Part shown: one piece after another, positions 30,701 to 40,365 of the stretch
Layout of the letters: each line of letters begins with the position of its first letter
Numbering within the stretch: the first letter of the stretch is position 1
Source: Nereocystis luetkeana
Lineage: Eukaryota > Sar > Phaeophyceae > Laminariales > Laminariaceae
DNA length: 64,000 nucleotides
Assembly: GCA_031213475.1 (NCBI GenBank)
Contig: JARUPZ010000031.1
Location: forward strand, 126,501-190,500
Direction: 5' to 3'
The notes under the pieces: generated by a model
Database searches by the model: none
The model's input: the letters and a program-made list of their open reading frames with translations, nothing else
Told to the model about the DNA's origin: nothing
Position numbers and translations under genes: made by a program

Positions 30701-33700
30701 CCCGAACAACATGTCCCCTTGACTTCCACATAAACAGGATGGAATCATAAGTTTGGGTTGGCACATGCGACGAGCATGGCCCAGCTTCGACAAAAGAATG
30801 GTTAAAATGCATTTGCCTTTTAACACTAACCCTAATCCCGACTGCCTGGGAAAAAACTATTAACAGGAAATTTCTCGGAATTGAGGTGTATTGGAGAATG
30901 GGTGTGAATTATCAACTATTTGGTCGAAGCTAGCCTAAGTCGTAAACAAGCAGTACTGCGTGCGACCGTATGCGGTGGAGACCCGTCAAGAGGTAATGCA
31001 CATAGATCCCGCCGTTTTTTTAGGTGGGGGCGCAGGGATGTTACCATTCCGAGGTATGGGGGGGGGATAGAGGTACTTGTTAGGTGCTCGCCTTAGTCAT
31101 TGGACAGTTGACTACGCACCTCTTTCGAGACGGAGCACCGTTCCTACTCCTAATAGAGACACCTCCAACATTTGGGCGCTCATTGCGTCGTTTCCATATA
31201 CTACATGATTTTTTTTCGTTAATCTTATCCCCTTCCTGTTTCGCCGCCTGTGCCCACCATCTATCTCCTAGTCAAATGGGGGATGGCAACAGAGGAAATG
31301 ATTTGGCACAAATCATGGAACTAGGTTACCATAAAAAATGTCTTGAATTCGTATTGTGGAGTGGTCGCTTATGATCACTCGTCATTTTCGTTCCAAAAAC
31401 CTCGTGAGCAGAGGTGGGTACGAAACAGTTTTTGAGACCTCCCACCCACCCTTCAGGAGAATGAGTATTTAAAGGCTTGGTTTCCCAGATCATTTGGAGG
31501 TACTCTCCCCGCGCAGAGCTGGCGATGCGTGCGTCCACTCAGCGCGGGGCGAAATACCGGGCGAGGACCCCTGCCGCGCAGGAGGCCTCACCCAAAAATC
31601 CAATACTTACATCAAATGATCCAGGACATCGAGTCAGAATACTACAGGTTTCTTTGACTTGTTTCTGCATTCTAGTCTTTCCCTTACTTATGTCCTTTCT
31701 TCTACTTGTTTGTGTCTTGTACCTCCCAGACGTCTCTGCGGACTTTTATCTCTTCTTGATTTCCTCGTATATCCTTGCATACTTTCTCAACAACGCTAAC
31801 CCACGTTATTCCAGCTCGCCCTTTTGTTACTTTCTCCCATACAGCTCTATCAACTATGGCTGGGTACCTCTTTTTTTGGCATGCTCCTTCCTTACTCTAT
31901 ATTGCCATTTCAACTTTATCATGTCTCTATTTGTCTGAAGTGGGTACATTCCTAGTTCTGATTTTGATGCGTACTGTATTACTCTTCGTACTTGAGTATA
32001 CTAGTATTTTTAGCTGCTGCCATCTGTACGAGAAGTTATGAACTTCGCGTTCCCTGCCCACACGCCTCCTGTATATTATAGCTTTGGTACTGCCACATTC
32101 ATCAGAATACATCTCTTGACCCTAGTGTCAAGGTTCGAGTCTGCAAGGGTCGCACCCATCTTACCTACGTGTGCTCTACCTTTTCCTGTTACTTTTGCTA
32201 TGCGTGTATCCCAAGAGCAATATATATGTTGATATATCTACACCAAGGTACGTATATTGGAATAAAACCGGCAATTAATTCGTCTTCTCTCCACTTCCAC
32301 CTGAATTTACCGGGTTTACCTTATCTCCGTCACACACAACTACTGCGCAGTTCTTGACGTTCACCGCCACCCCCCATTTCCCTGTGCAACTCCTTGAAAC
32401 ATGTCAACACACTTCGATATTCCCCCGGTCAGCATCGCCGCACTTCTCGTGCATCGTAATATTTTTCATCAATCTCCACATCTTTCCTCTGATTCTTATT
32501 TCCCACATATTTTTCCACAATATGTTTCTCCATATTTATTGTGTACATCCAGAAAGAAACACTACGTTGTTAGCCCCGCGTTTTTCCTACCTCGGATTAT
32601 CTTACTTAATATGTGCACATGGTCTACGCAGCTACAGTATGGCCTAAACCTTGCTTGCCATTCGCTTATTTTGTCTTCCGTCTCCAGCATTGTTTCCATT
32701 CTATCGTTCAAAACCGTACAAAATGGTTTGCCTACTGCGCTCAAGAACGCTATCCCTCCGGAGGTCCAGGGCTCATCCTTATCTTCTTTCCAAATCCTTA
32801 TCTGCTTTCTTAAATAAGTTTACTACTACTCCTTCTCTCCACCTCCTACGTGCGTACTCGTTTTCCCATAATATCCAGTTATCCAACGTAACCATCATGG
32901 TAGAAAATTCTTCTCCCCCATACTTCATAATTTTCATTCACTATTATTTAGTCTGCCGCTGCTGCCTTTCTATTCTTAATTTTAGCTACACACTTCTTTA
33001 CTTCTTTCCGTGTGAACTCTCTTAGTAAGCCTCTCGAAGCACTGCCTTCCCTTTCTGATGCATCTACGTACGCCTCTGCCCACGCGTTGTTGTTTTTCTC
33101 GAATTCTGTGCCGAACGTTTCTTTGGCTGTGGGCGTTCCTAGCCTATGGTAATTCTCTTAATTCTCTGCTAGTACTTCCCTTTTTCCCTTCGAACTACTA
33201 ACCATTTTACCGTTCTGTGCGCTTAAGGTGGCTATTATTCCCGTGTCTGCTTTTCCTGCCTGTTTGCCCAATTGTCCATACTCACATCTGCTTCATCCCG
33301 CCCTCAAAGGCTTCATTTGTTTTATTTACTACATCTTTCCATATTCCTTTCTTCTTCTTCTTCTTCTTCTTCTTCTCTATCTACCATCTCTTTTACTTTT
33401 TTTCTAGCTGTACCATGTTCCTCCCGTCCTGTCGCAGTTTTACTCGATGTTTATCTTGCGCGTGCCTTTCTCCTTACTCTTATAGCCTGTTTTACTTCTT
33501 CACTCCACCATGCTACTGCTCTCTTGCATACTATCAACTTCGTCCCTGTTACTTTACTTGCTGTAGTCTTGGCGGATTTCCTCCATATTTCTACTACCGA
33601 TGCTTATCTTGCGTTTGCCTTTCTCCTTGCTCGTATAGCCCCTTTTACTTCCTCATCCCACCATTTTACTGATTTGTTGCATACTACCAGGTATCAACTT

Positions 33701-34934
33701 CGTCCCTATTACTTCACTTGCTGTGGTCTTGACCAATTAATTGCTCCCATCCTTCTATTGTCCTAGTCCCTGCATTGCCCCTCTCCATGTCGTTTTTTGT
33801 CGTAGGAGGATGTTATGAGACTTACCCTGGCTCCATTGATGGTAAGTTACACGTTAACCCGCCTGCGTATGTATGGGTGTTTGGAGACGTCTTTGAAATA
33901 TTCCGCACGAGCCAAGAACGAAGGGGAAAAAACGTCGACCTTGAACAATGTATGGTTCAATCAACATCTCTTTCGTCGTTGAACCTTACACGTGAAATAT
34001 AAATAATTGTATTGCAAAAGCTAAAGAGACTGAAAACCCCTTCAGACCGAAGGAATGCGCTTACGGACCTCAAAGCGTTTACGTCATGCTCAACTGCGGG
34101 CAGTACCCCTTACCTAGAGGCTATCCATGAGTACTTTTCTGCCTCCTGACTAACCACGTAGACCTTCGAGAGCATGCTGTCAACCGCTCTGCCTCTGGTC
34201 GGCTTGCTCGCTGCGGCTGGCGATAGCCAAGACGATGATGACAACAACGATGATCTCGATACAGCAGTGAGCATGCGGTACCGAGCACTTTCTATGTTGC
34301 GCTTATACACGCTCATCTACTCGCCGGCCTACTGCGCGCTTCTGTACCCATCCGCCGGAGGAATACAACATAAAACACTTTTAAATCCCGCTTCGCTCGT
34401 GGTTCACCCGCAGTGCTTCGTCGGAATGATGGGTCTGGTAATCACCGTGCCCCATCCGCCGGAGGATTACAACATAAAACACTTTTAAATCCCGCTTCGC
34501 TCGTGGTTCACCCGCAGTGCTTCGTCGGAATGACGGGTCTGGTAATCACCGTGCACTTCTCAAGATCGGCAGTCGAGAGGATTTCTTCACCCGCAGCTAC
34601 GTCCAGGTCTGAGGTTCTGTCGCCGCCTCAATCGTCGCGCGTGTTCTCACGAATATTTTGGCCGTTGATGTCGCCACGCGTTTTTGGGGGGAAGACGTCG
34701 GCGTTGTTGTCGCCACTCGGTTTTGCCGAGAGGACTACCCCGGGCGTAGCTAAGGCCGCTTGTGACCAGAACGGCGGAGACGCTAAGAAACAGGACGGTG
34801 ACGTTTGCAAGGAAGGTTGTGACGTTGAGGTCGCCACGCCACCTGGACCTTTCCGAAGGCAGGCAGGGGCAACAGGGAGAGCAGGGCCAGCAAAGACAAG
34901 CTACCCGGTGCTGGTGGGCTCTGCAAGAAGATAG
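15541..34934 (+). CDS. EGF-like multi-pass membrane protein, copy A (8 exons, 5' end missing)
   Basis: Exons in order: E1 15541-15710 (EGF-like), E2 20131-20283 (TM), a weak microexon near 20543, E3 ~22843-22956 (TM), E4 24173-24358 (TM), E5 25730-25798, E6 28948-29100 (TM), E7 34162-34266 (hydrophobic plus acidic), E8 34518-34934 (TM plus tail). Nearly all junctions are phase 0. The layout predicts an extracellular EGF module followed by about seven membrane segments and a Ser/Lys-rich C-tail, i.e. a receptor-like surface protein. The spacing of hydrophobic segments loosely recalls THH1/TOM1/TOM3 or TMEM8/CREST proteins, but no diagnostic motif was found. Odd points: one extra G in the poly-G run before E3, two tandem copies of the E8 acceptor, and a frame change late in the tail relative to copy B. 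The first exons were not identified. Confidence 0.65.
15788..15828. repeat. Perfect 13-bp hairpin
   Basis: TATACGAGGTACC and its exact complement GGTACCTCGTATA are separated by 15 nt. A diverged remnant is present at 39340-39375 in copy B. No run of T follows, so it is not a terminator. Confidence 0.8.
17418..17518. mobile_element. MITE family 2, copy
   Basis: Arms beginning CCCTTTAGAACT-CCAGTCCCG and ending GACTGCAGTCCTAAAAGGG flank a ~25 bp centre. The centre matches the truncated copy at 1181 (caattgtcccc). Confidence 0.75.
20131..20283 (+). CDS. Copy A exon E2, first membrane segment
   Basis: Fifty-one codons. AITWLYVIMAVSGLASTLFF and the following FVAFATA form one clear hydrophobic helix, followed by a basic then acidic linker (NRLALAKGDDTS-TTINIIE). 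Acceptor ggccag, donor GAG/gtgaga, phase 0 at both ends, so it joins directly to E1. Confidence 0.8.
20543..20572 (+). CDS. Copy A possible microexon E2b
   Basis: After a conserved acceptor (cggtccgcag, identical in copy B), the phase 0 frame reads GSLCTKFMRV up to a gtaggc donor. In copy B the equivalent is DSICMSCMRV followed by a canonical gtgagt. The exon could also extend further. Conservation of the acceptor and of synonymous changes favours a real exon, but junction phase with E3 is uncertain. Confidence 0.35.
20770..21060 (+). repeat. 27-30 bp minisatellite, part 1 (copy A)
   Basis: Units of the type TTTCCGTCGGTATTGTCGAC-CTCCTC recur. The array resumes at 22245-22740 beyond an inserted DR1 fragment and LINE. 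The same array occurs in copy B at 42950-43250 and 44260-44850, so it predates the duplication. Confidence 0.75.
21062..21178 (-). mobile_element. DR1 repeat fragment (inverted)
   Basis: It matches the first part of DR1 in reverse: ttggtgcaagcgatgtctgcc, cgacatgctccgtcctggcat-like sequence and ggccatgtatgatatcgagtacac, ending in a C tract. Confidence 0.6.
21181..22244 (+). mobile_element. 5'-truncated LINE, C-terminal part, degenerate
   Basis: A frame at 21184-21426 encodes YTLINVVAPKLEDVGDVWEG and continues LETVHLAAALKIRRYS--A-NTVLRAELG, the region after the RT domain of non-LTR elements. Downstream frames are broken; a Cys/His-rich segment (MCPCGEVIESRTHIVGECE at ~21889-21945) is the usual C-terminal zinc-type motif of such elements. 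The copy ends GAGTACG plus a C run. It split the minisatellite of copy A. Confidence 0.7.
22245..22740 (+). repeat. 27-30 bp minisatellite, part 2 (copy A)
   Basis: Continuation of the TTTCCGTCGGTTTTATCGCC-type array. It contains three long near-identical units with CTTCTCATC...GTCAACTGTTGTCGGCTTCCTCC at 22535-22680 (period ~60 bp). Confidence 0.75.
22843..22956 (+). CDS. Copy A exon E3, membrane segment
   Basis: The frame reads SLWDGGMFYVYYSIAFPLIM then FASMEVSELWLNCLPSQ, ending CAG/gtgcgg in phase 0. It is one long hydrophobic helix with a C-terminal ELW-NxLPSQ shared with copy B. The 5' boundary is uncertain: upstream lies an 11-G run that is one base longer than required to keep the frame seen in copy B. 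Confidence 0.7.
23169..23257. mobile_element. MITE family 2, copy
   Basis: Arms GTTAGAACCGCAGTCCCCTT and AAAATGGGACTGCAGTTCTT. It is absent at the equivalent place in copy B (around 45.28 kb, where 'ccccgttgtgaagg' is uninterrupted), so it inserted after the duplication or was lost in B. Confidence 0.7.
24173..24358 (+). CDS. Copy A exon E4, membrane segments
   Basis: Sixty-two codons from MLRPGSAMAKIKRDGEEKHL through FVWMGVSNMVLAALIGPLSM to LITVLNASTLLSCALL. A charged Lys/Glu-rich segment precedes two hydrophobic stretches split by RQRR. Acceptor cggcag, donor TTG/gtgagt, phase 0. The copy B exon has the same length and is fully open. Confidence 0.8.
25730..25798 (+). CDS. Copy A exon E5
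   Basis: VGAIFMVGVHLTKVINQANS-YSK, 23 codons, acceptor gatcag, donor AAG/gtaggt. It is a short hydrophobic segment. The copy B exon is two codons shorter (63 nt), keeping the phase, which supports coding function. Confidence 0.75.
26122..26640 (-). CDS. Unidentified ORF, 172 codons
   Basis: An open minus-strand frame lies in the E5-E6 intron of copy A, in a stretch with no counterpart in copy B. It encodes a basic N-terminal half and an acidic stretch (DVEKFELEGSDTEPDSKLNR), then SWHFMPSYPLYVYAETV. No domain was recognised and shorter + strand frames also exist. It could be a captured gene fragment, part of an unknown mobile element, or chance. Confidence 0.25.
   Translation of the reverse strand: MKRSFGQSIFQARTYVPKTQGTKLTKNSKIQLKSIERGVAHRTLSRTCRSSSSGYRQEFPGNIRAKMIPRVLARRSWGVRAFRKDLVSGRVQGRAAKAVLEGNARTSKDDVEKFELEGSDTEPDSKLNRLLVSSWHFMPSYPLYVYAETVVRKCKDHLDIEVNAQTVGLSTG
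27843..27900. mobile_element. MITE family 3, half copy
   Basis: It contains 'gttgagtatcaactatataa' and 'cagtcgaactcacagctgac', the left arm of the family 3 element. Confidence 0.5.
28335..28405. mobile_element. MITE family 3, degenerate half copy
   Basis: 'attgagtatcaaccagtcag' then 'cggtcgaagtcacagg' match the same arm with several substitutions. Confidence 0.45.
28948..29100 (+). CDS. Copy A exon E6, membrane segment
   Basis: Fifty-one codons: TRQAWHEKAKRSIWRQISVF then VVTGAVLTAAVGVLELTEIG and QRTPIIPFITM. A basic amphipathic lead-in precedes a hydrophobic helix. Acceptor gacgcag, donor ATG/gtgagt, phase 0 at both ends. About 80% identical to copy B. Confidence 0.82.
29772..29920 (+). repeat. 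~55 bp tandem repeat, three units
   Basis: Three units carry GGAACAATGCCCACTCTACG-GGCAGTT followed by GATGTTGA-like sequence. The region 29.4-30.07 kb has no match in copy B. It ends in an ATAAA-rich stretch after 'cgtctcgacagaggtaagttg', so it may be part of a solo LTR, which I could not delimit. Confidence 0.6.
31058..33805 (-). mobile_element. LINE with degenerate reverse transcriptase (C-tailed family)
   Basis: On the minus strand the RT region includes GKPFCTVLNDRMETMLETED at 32.68-32.74 kb, a degraded 'FRPYCSCVDHVHILSKII' segment, and after an in-frame TAG the catalytic-type FFLDVHNKYGE. Frames are split by many stops. The 3' end (31.06-31.37 kb) matches the copies at 1-296 and 21.98-22.24 kb and abuts a C run on the element's sense strand. 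A (GAA)n tract lies at 33350-33375. It is a dead element. Confidence 0.8.
34162..34266 (+). CDS. Copy A exon E7
   Basis: Thirty-five codons after cacgtag: TFESMLSTALPLVGLLAAAG then DSQDDDDNNDDLDTA, donor GCA/gtgagc. A short hydrophobic stretch precedes an acidic run. Phase 0 at both ends agrees with E6 and E8. Because it contains an ATG followed by a signal-like stretch, an alternative transcript start cannot be excluded. Confidence 0.5.
34346..34556 (+). repeat. 104-bp tandem duplication covering the E8 acceptor
   Basis: The block from CATCCGCCGGAGGA to GGTCTGGTAATCACCGTG occurs twice in tandem with very few differences, so the intron end and the first ~35 nt of exon E8 are present twice (acceptors at 34413 and 34517). 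Copy B has a single version. Confidence 0.85.
34518..34934 (+). CDS. Copy A terminal exon E8, last membrane segment and tail
   Basis: CFVGMTGLVITVHFSRSAVE begins the exon, then a Ser/Arg/Pro-rich tail, an acidic-lysine stretch (DAKKQDGDVCKEGCD) and stop at 34934. Relative to copy B the last ~30 codons are read in a different frame because of a single-nucleotide indel near 34850. Acceptor cccgcag, phase 0. Confidence 0.7.
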   Translation, partial: CFVGMTGLVITVHFSRSAVERISSPAATSRSEVLSPPQSSRVFSRIFWPLMSPRVFGGKTSALLSPLGFAERTTPGVAKAACDQNGGDAKKQDGDVCKEGCDVEVATPPGPFRRQAGATGRAGPAKTSYPVLVGSARR

Positions 34935-35064
34935 TACCGACGGTGTCGTTAGGTGCTTCGTCGGCTTGATCATAGCGGCTGCCTCCGAACGTGCAGTGCG
35001 ATGTAGCAAACTAGCAGGCAAACGCTGGTATTTCGCGAAGAACCTTGGTCCCAGGTGTTAGGCG

Positions 35065-36040
35065 GTGTTAGGCGCCGGCCGGCCTCCGCATGCTATATGC
35101 ATGGTATACGATATGCAGTACCCCCCCTCCCCACCACCACCACAACCACCACGTGAATTGGGTGAGAGGCTCGTTGATTTGCCTAGGGCACGCAATAGAG
35201 CGATTGTGTGTGCTCCTGCTCTGCTGTTGCCGTCTACGGTTGATTGCCTCGTGTGTGTCCATTCTCCGCCTGACATCGTGACCGAGGTCACAATCAGGGG
35301 ATGACGGACTTTACGCAAGCTAGAGGATCGATTGTGCTCGCATTATATTTCGCTTTTTGTATTTTTTTTGGTGGTGGGTAATATGTGAGGTGATTTGATA
35401 TTCAGACGAAAGTTTGGCGTTCGGTGCCTGTGTGGTCGATCTTGGGAGAACATGCTGAGCCTCATGCAAGATGGCCTTGCTTACGGAAGGCGTTGGATGT
35501 TTTTGATATCACTCTCGCCGCGACTGTATGCAGCGGCCGCTCAAACTCCCCTCCCCATCGGCCTCGATCCTCTCAAAAATGATCGTGGGGGAAGAGACAC
35601 CTGGCCGCTCCTCTACGAAAAAACGATGTTTCGTCGTTGGGTTTACGTGATGAAGGGTCGGGGTACACTTGTTCCTGTCCTTTTCCCGCTACTTTCGGCA
35701 TGGTCCGACGTGATGATGCTTCGAAAATAGTTTTTAGAGTCATGTGCAAGAGAGAGCAAGAGGAGTACAGGTAGGTGTTGTGGCGGATGCGATGTCTCAA
35801 ACACGACACAAAGGCCACCACGCATCGGGCCGAGTGTACAGGTCGGGGCTGAGGATAAAATGCATGCTGCCGCGTGATAATACGATTCTGGTGGCTCGCG
35901 AGTTGTCCGGTGATAACCCTTCTTGGTCTGTCACGTTTCGTGGCGATAGTCTCGAAAAGCTTGGGGCAAACATCCTTCCAAGCCGGGGGAGGACGCGCAA
36001 GCCCAACATCGTAGGACTGAGCGACTTTGATTGCTGAACA
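35065..36040 (+). other. Conserved 3' flank of copy A, coding status unresolved
   Basis: Three stretches are well conserved with copy B (56.51-57.43 kb): a CCACCACC-rich segment with ELGERLV, a block reading KVWRSVPVWSILGEHAEPHA, and an open frame to 36037 with LVARELSGDN and PNIVGLSDFDC. In copy B the last frame is broken by a TAA. They may be 3' UTR or exons of a second co-duplicated gene. Confidence 0.35.
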
Positions 36041-36849
36041 ATCGATGATGTACTACAGTAAAGGAGGACTTCAACTTGCACTATTATAATGCAACAAAGG
36101 AAGGGCTCAACTTGCACACGGCAGCAATCTCGTTGCCGCTCGGTTAAGGGCGTGTTCCACAAGCGCGGGGGCTGTCAAACGAAGCCCGCGGGTGCCATAT
36201 ACCATATTATTCCATACAGACTTCCGTGTAGCCACAGCAGCAGTGGATTCATTGGGGATTAGGGGGTGCTGTCGTGCGGAAAAGGTATCTCGCCGTCAAC
36301 TTATCATACGACACCTCTTGTCACTCACGAATCAGCGTTCAGCATGCATTGTTAGGCAAAACTCCATACTGTTTGTATACTCCTCCATCCCTTACGCCCC
36401 TCCCGTCCGTCTTGAACTCGTACTGCAGTGGCTGTTCGCACCCCGCTGGGTAGGAAACGCCGCACACCCGGTACATGTCAATGCCCACTTGATATACTTC
36501 AGTACTATTAGTATGTACAGTAGTGGCGAGGTGAACAAAGCAAGGCTGTCTGATACGTGAGCGTTCGAAGAAGCAAACACGAACATGAGACACGAGATCC
36601 CGCCGTATCCAAAACACACAGGAGCATGGCAGCCACGGCCAGCTCGAGACACTTTGCAACAAAAAAGGTTCAATACGTTATCCCAAGCTGGCCTAGTTCT
36701 GTAGACGCCGAGTTTATGAAAAATCGGCGACGTACAGCTCTGGCAATAAAAAAAAATAAACGCGACAAGCAGATAGACAGACCGACAAACAGCCTTACAA
36801 ACAAACAAAACGACAACCTGATTGAACAATGGAAGCCTGTACGCACCCC

Positions 36850-38160
36850 GCGATGAAGCTCATTTAGGGGGTTATGGATTATGGGTCCTGCTCGCAACCG
36901 GGGACAGGATTGACATATATTCGGGCAATGGAGAGCGAGGCGCCTCTAGTCCGCAGAGGACGCGAGAAACCTACGTACATCTAGACTAGAAGAGCCATCT
37001 TACGAGACTCGGCCAAAGCTGTGTGCGTTTGATGCCTGCAGCTGCGTTTTCTTCAATGCCACTCTCGTGTTACACAGTAGTATCCGGTGGAAGGAATGGT
37101 TGCAGGTTCACAGCCTTTTAAAAATCGTCCTGCTGACCCCCGGTACTACTACCGACCTACGTGCATGCTTCTAGAGGTCATATACCCCCTCGTACGTACG
37201 TATATAGCACGCGTGATCGAAGTGGCACGCGCACGAAGTTTGCAAAGACGGGTTTCGACGAAATTTTCGATGCACATTTTTGTTTCGCCCCGTATAGAAC
37301 CAAAGGGCAGTAGTAATGCTGTTGCAGACACCTGTGCGTAGAGACAGGAGACGACGCGCAGACAAACCCCGGAGGCAGTCATCCATATATAACAAAACAT
37401 TACCTGGTACGTGTTTTTAGCACATGTTCTCACGACCGACGATATAATGAAATACCAGGTAGAGCGGATTGGATGCTTGGTGTGTTCCCAGAGATTTTCA
37501 TGTATATTTTTTATAAAATAATGAAAAAAAGGACCGGACTTCGTTGAGAGTCGAAATAATAATACGACAGGAGGTTGTGAGAGTGCGCTCACGATCAGTT
37601 TTGGCTTTTGTTTCCATCTTCTTAGCATCGCGTGCAGGGCGAGCTTTGGGATCCAGCTCTAGTGATCGTATTGCCTGGTAGGACGTTTGAGACGGAAACA
37701 AAAAGCTGTCGGATCAAAATGCGCCACTCGCTAGCCTGCCTACAGAAATCACGAACATCACCTCCTGCGCTGTTGGACCACCCTCTGCAATCTCACAGGT
37801 GTGTGTGCATACTGTGTTTCTCATATATATATATATCAAGAGCAGAAGAGGCCAAGAACATGCACGATAGTGATACTCACCAACAAACACGTACCTACTA
37901 ATGTACTGGTACGTCAAGATCTGCTGCAGCAACATTTACAGGGAGTAGTTCAAACAATTTTCAGTGTGTTGGTGTGCCCGTCACGTTTATGTAAACCCAC
38001 TTTTGATTGTCTTGTGTACCCCGACCTTCGCGTGTCGATCTGCTGTTCCAGTGTACGAACTGGTACAAGTACTATCGTCTCGTCGACCCTGGTAGCATCC
38101 AGGGGAGTCACCGGCCAGTAGTCAGTCGCTAGGGAAATGATGGAAAACGCGCGAACGGTT
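36850..38160. other. Spacer between the two duplicated copies
   Basis: No match to copy B was seen. A minus-strand frame at 37498-37701 has plausible composition (KARPARDAKKMETKAKTDRE) but no supporting splice context. Otherwise nothing is recognised. Confidence 0.4.
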
Positions 38161-38162
38161 CA

Positions 38163-38312
38163 CGCAGCTTGCAAAGTTGAATATCGATCGATCTGCCGAT
38201 CGGTTGAACTCACAGCTGACGTACTTTTATAGTTTTTTATTAAATTTATGGAATACGTCAGCTGTGAGTTCGACTGATTAAATAGTTGAAGCTCAACTTT
38301 GCAAGCTGAGCG
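38163..38312. mobile_element. MITE family 3, complete copy
   Basis: A ~150 bp inverted repeat: CGCAGCTTGCAAAGTTGAAT ... TGAACTCACAGCTGACGTA at the left and its complement TACGTCAGCTGTGAGTTCGA ... CAACTTTGCAAGCTGAGCG at the right, around an AT-rich ~30 bp loop. It sits just before the start of copy B. Confidence 0.8.
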
Positions 38313-39106
38313 TAATACGTCTCGTCATCTCGTCATCATATAGGGGTGTTGGCTTTCACGAACGGAGTGGTGCATCTCTCACGGGCGTGCTTCGTGACGG
38401 AGGTCTACGCGACATACTTTCGTGTACGTATATGGTCAGTGGTCAGTGGTCACGGTCGTCATGGTTCCGCGTGGCTCCCTCCCTCTACTCCCCTCCAGCC
38501 TCGCGCACGCGCATCCAAAAGTGCGGCGCAATCGTATGTTTGCGACCCAGCCATAAGTTACTCTTCAGTTGAAACGACTTCCCAAAACAAAAAAATAACG
38601 ACCAGGTCCGCCGTCACCCGTCCGTCCGTGCGAATTATAGTTTTTAAGATGTCAAACACCGAAAGGCGCCGAAACTATTATTGATACGGTAAGCGATGGT
38701 CATTCGTCCGTGAAGCCCACAAAAGCCGCCGCTATCAACAACCAACCGCGAGCCCAGTAGAATGGAGGAAAATAGAACAGCGCACACATGACAGCGCCCT
38801 TGTTGCACAACAAGAACCACCGGTACCTGGTATCAGGCGGGTATGTATGTGATAATCAAGCGCCGTTGGTGACCAGTTGCCCCAATATAGGTGCTCAGTA
38901 GGTCTACTACAGTGGATAGGCTCGTGTTTTGAAGCTCCCGTGCTCACACCGATCTAACTAACGCTCGGGAACACGTCCACAACCTTGAGGTCGTGAGGGG
39001 AAGTTATCGAAGTCGCATCGGGCAGCGAGAGCCAAGGCTGCAGCAGATGGGCGGGCGGTGATTCCCTGTTGATACTGCCATAGGCAGCAGTCAGTTGTAG
39101 TAGTAG

Positions 39107-39276
39107 GTACGAGTATGTCCCTGGGCGAGTGTGTGTACTCGTGCAGGCACCCCCTGTGGGGAGGAGAAGGCACGTGCATCACCGGCGACGATTCGTCGGT
39201 AGATGATCGATGCGAGTGTGACGACGGCTTCGTTACCCGCGACTCCTTTGGGAGCCCTAGCTGCGTCTCCAAGCAG
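39107..39276 (+). CDS. Copy B exon E1, EGF-like module
   Basis: Same 170-nt exon as in copy A with the same six cysteines. Changes are DDDASV to GDDSSV and the last residue K to Q; most other differences are synonymous, which suggests past purifying selection. Acceptor gtagtag, donor CAG/gtgatg. Confidence 0.85.
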
Positions 39277-39416
39277 GTGATGAGTCGTTATATACATATC
39301 GTATGTGTGCACAGTAGTACCGTCATACCAGGTACCAAACAGTGTACCAGGTATAAGCTACCGACACCTCGTAAAAAGGGAAGCGAACATGCATCCATGT
39401 AATAATAGCGTATAGG

Positions 39417-39523
39417 TATGGGGGACCATAGTAAATAGGACCAAATATTGTTAGTAAAAACAGGGAAATGTATAGTTTTTTGTGTGTGTCGTAGGTCCTA
39501 TTTACTATGGTCCCCCGTAATAC
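39417..39523. mobile_element. MITE family 1, well-preserved copy
   Basis: TIRs GGGGGACCATAGTAAATAGG and CCTATTTACTATGGTCCCCC. It is in the E1-E2 intron of copy B and absent from copy A at this place. Confidence 0.8.
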
Positions 39524-39767
39524 AGTACCAGTACTATTAATATTAATTCCTGGTATCAGGTGCATTGATTCCTGGAAATGTACCAGGGGACTGAAAATAC
39601 TACTTTCAGAGCTATCCTTCACGAAAACTGAAGGAAGAATACGCGGGAACGGCTTAAACCGAAAATTGTGGAACTGAGCACGGGTATCAACTGTTAATAT
39701 TAATAGTACAGGTACACATTCTAAATGGGGTACCGGGTATAGAACAAGCTCGCCCGTTGCGTCCCGC

Positions 39768-39835
39768 AGCTTGCAAAGTTGAGTATCAACCACTCAATCG
39801 GTCGAACTCACAGCAGGCGTGTGTAGGCACTATTT
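39768..39835. mobile_element. MITE family 3, half copy
   Basis: 'cgcagcttgcaaagttgagt' then 'caatcggtcgaactcacagc', the left arm of family 3. Confidence 0.6.
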
Positions 39836-40365
39836 TATTAAATAATTGTATCGAATACGACGCGTACGAGTACTACTGTACAAGTACTACTTGCTTCGAA
39901 AACCAAAGCGTCACGCAGCTTGGAGAAGATGAGTTTCGACGAAATTGTCGATCTCTCACAGCTCGACGCGTCTGTTTAATTTTTCAAGAAGTTTGCTGAA
40001 GTATAGCTGTCGCTAGGAACACGAGCAACATGATATATATTTGAAACTGTCGTAGGCTTGTGCGTGTTGGCGTATATGGCGAACAGCGAACAGTTTGTGT
40101 ATCTCTCAATTAAGATTAAGCTATGGCAATTTCATCGAAACTGCCTATTAATAACACATCCGCTCAACCAAGCAAGAAAAGGTTTCGGCGCCGCCTAAAT
40201 TGGAAACTCGCAAAAAAAAACAAGTACACAGAGTAGTTGACTCATCCTCGGACTGCAGCTACTACAGCAATAATACCTGGTTGTTGTGGTATTGTTGTAC
40301 GTAGGTGATCTCGAAACCAAAAAGGCGGGGGCGCAAAAAGGGTGTACCTGGCGTTGGAGAAAGCC

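Larger units (their letters stand above)
14760..36850 (+). repeat. Segmental duplication, copy A
   Basis: An ordered series of coding and non-coding blocks matches copy B (38340-58350): non-coding 14.77-15.5 kb with 38.36-39.1 kb, exons E1-E8, intron blocks such as 24.7-25.5 with 47.2-48.1 kb, and the tail to 36.85 kb with 58.3 kb. Both are in direct orientation. Exons are roughly 75-90% identical; introns are much more diverged and carry independent insertions. Confidence 0.85.

Noticed and set aside
32354-33766. Several 60-160 codon + strand frames rich in Ser, Phe and Leu
   Set aside because: They are antisense shadows of the minus-strand LINE coding region.
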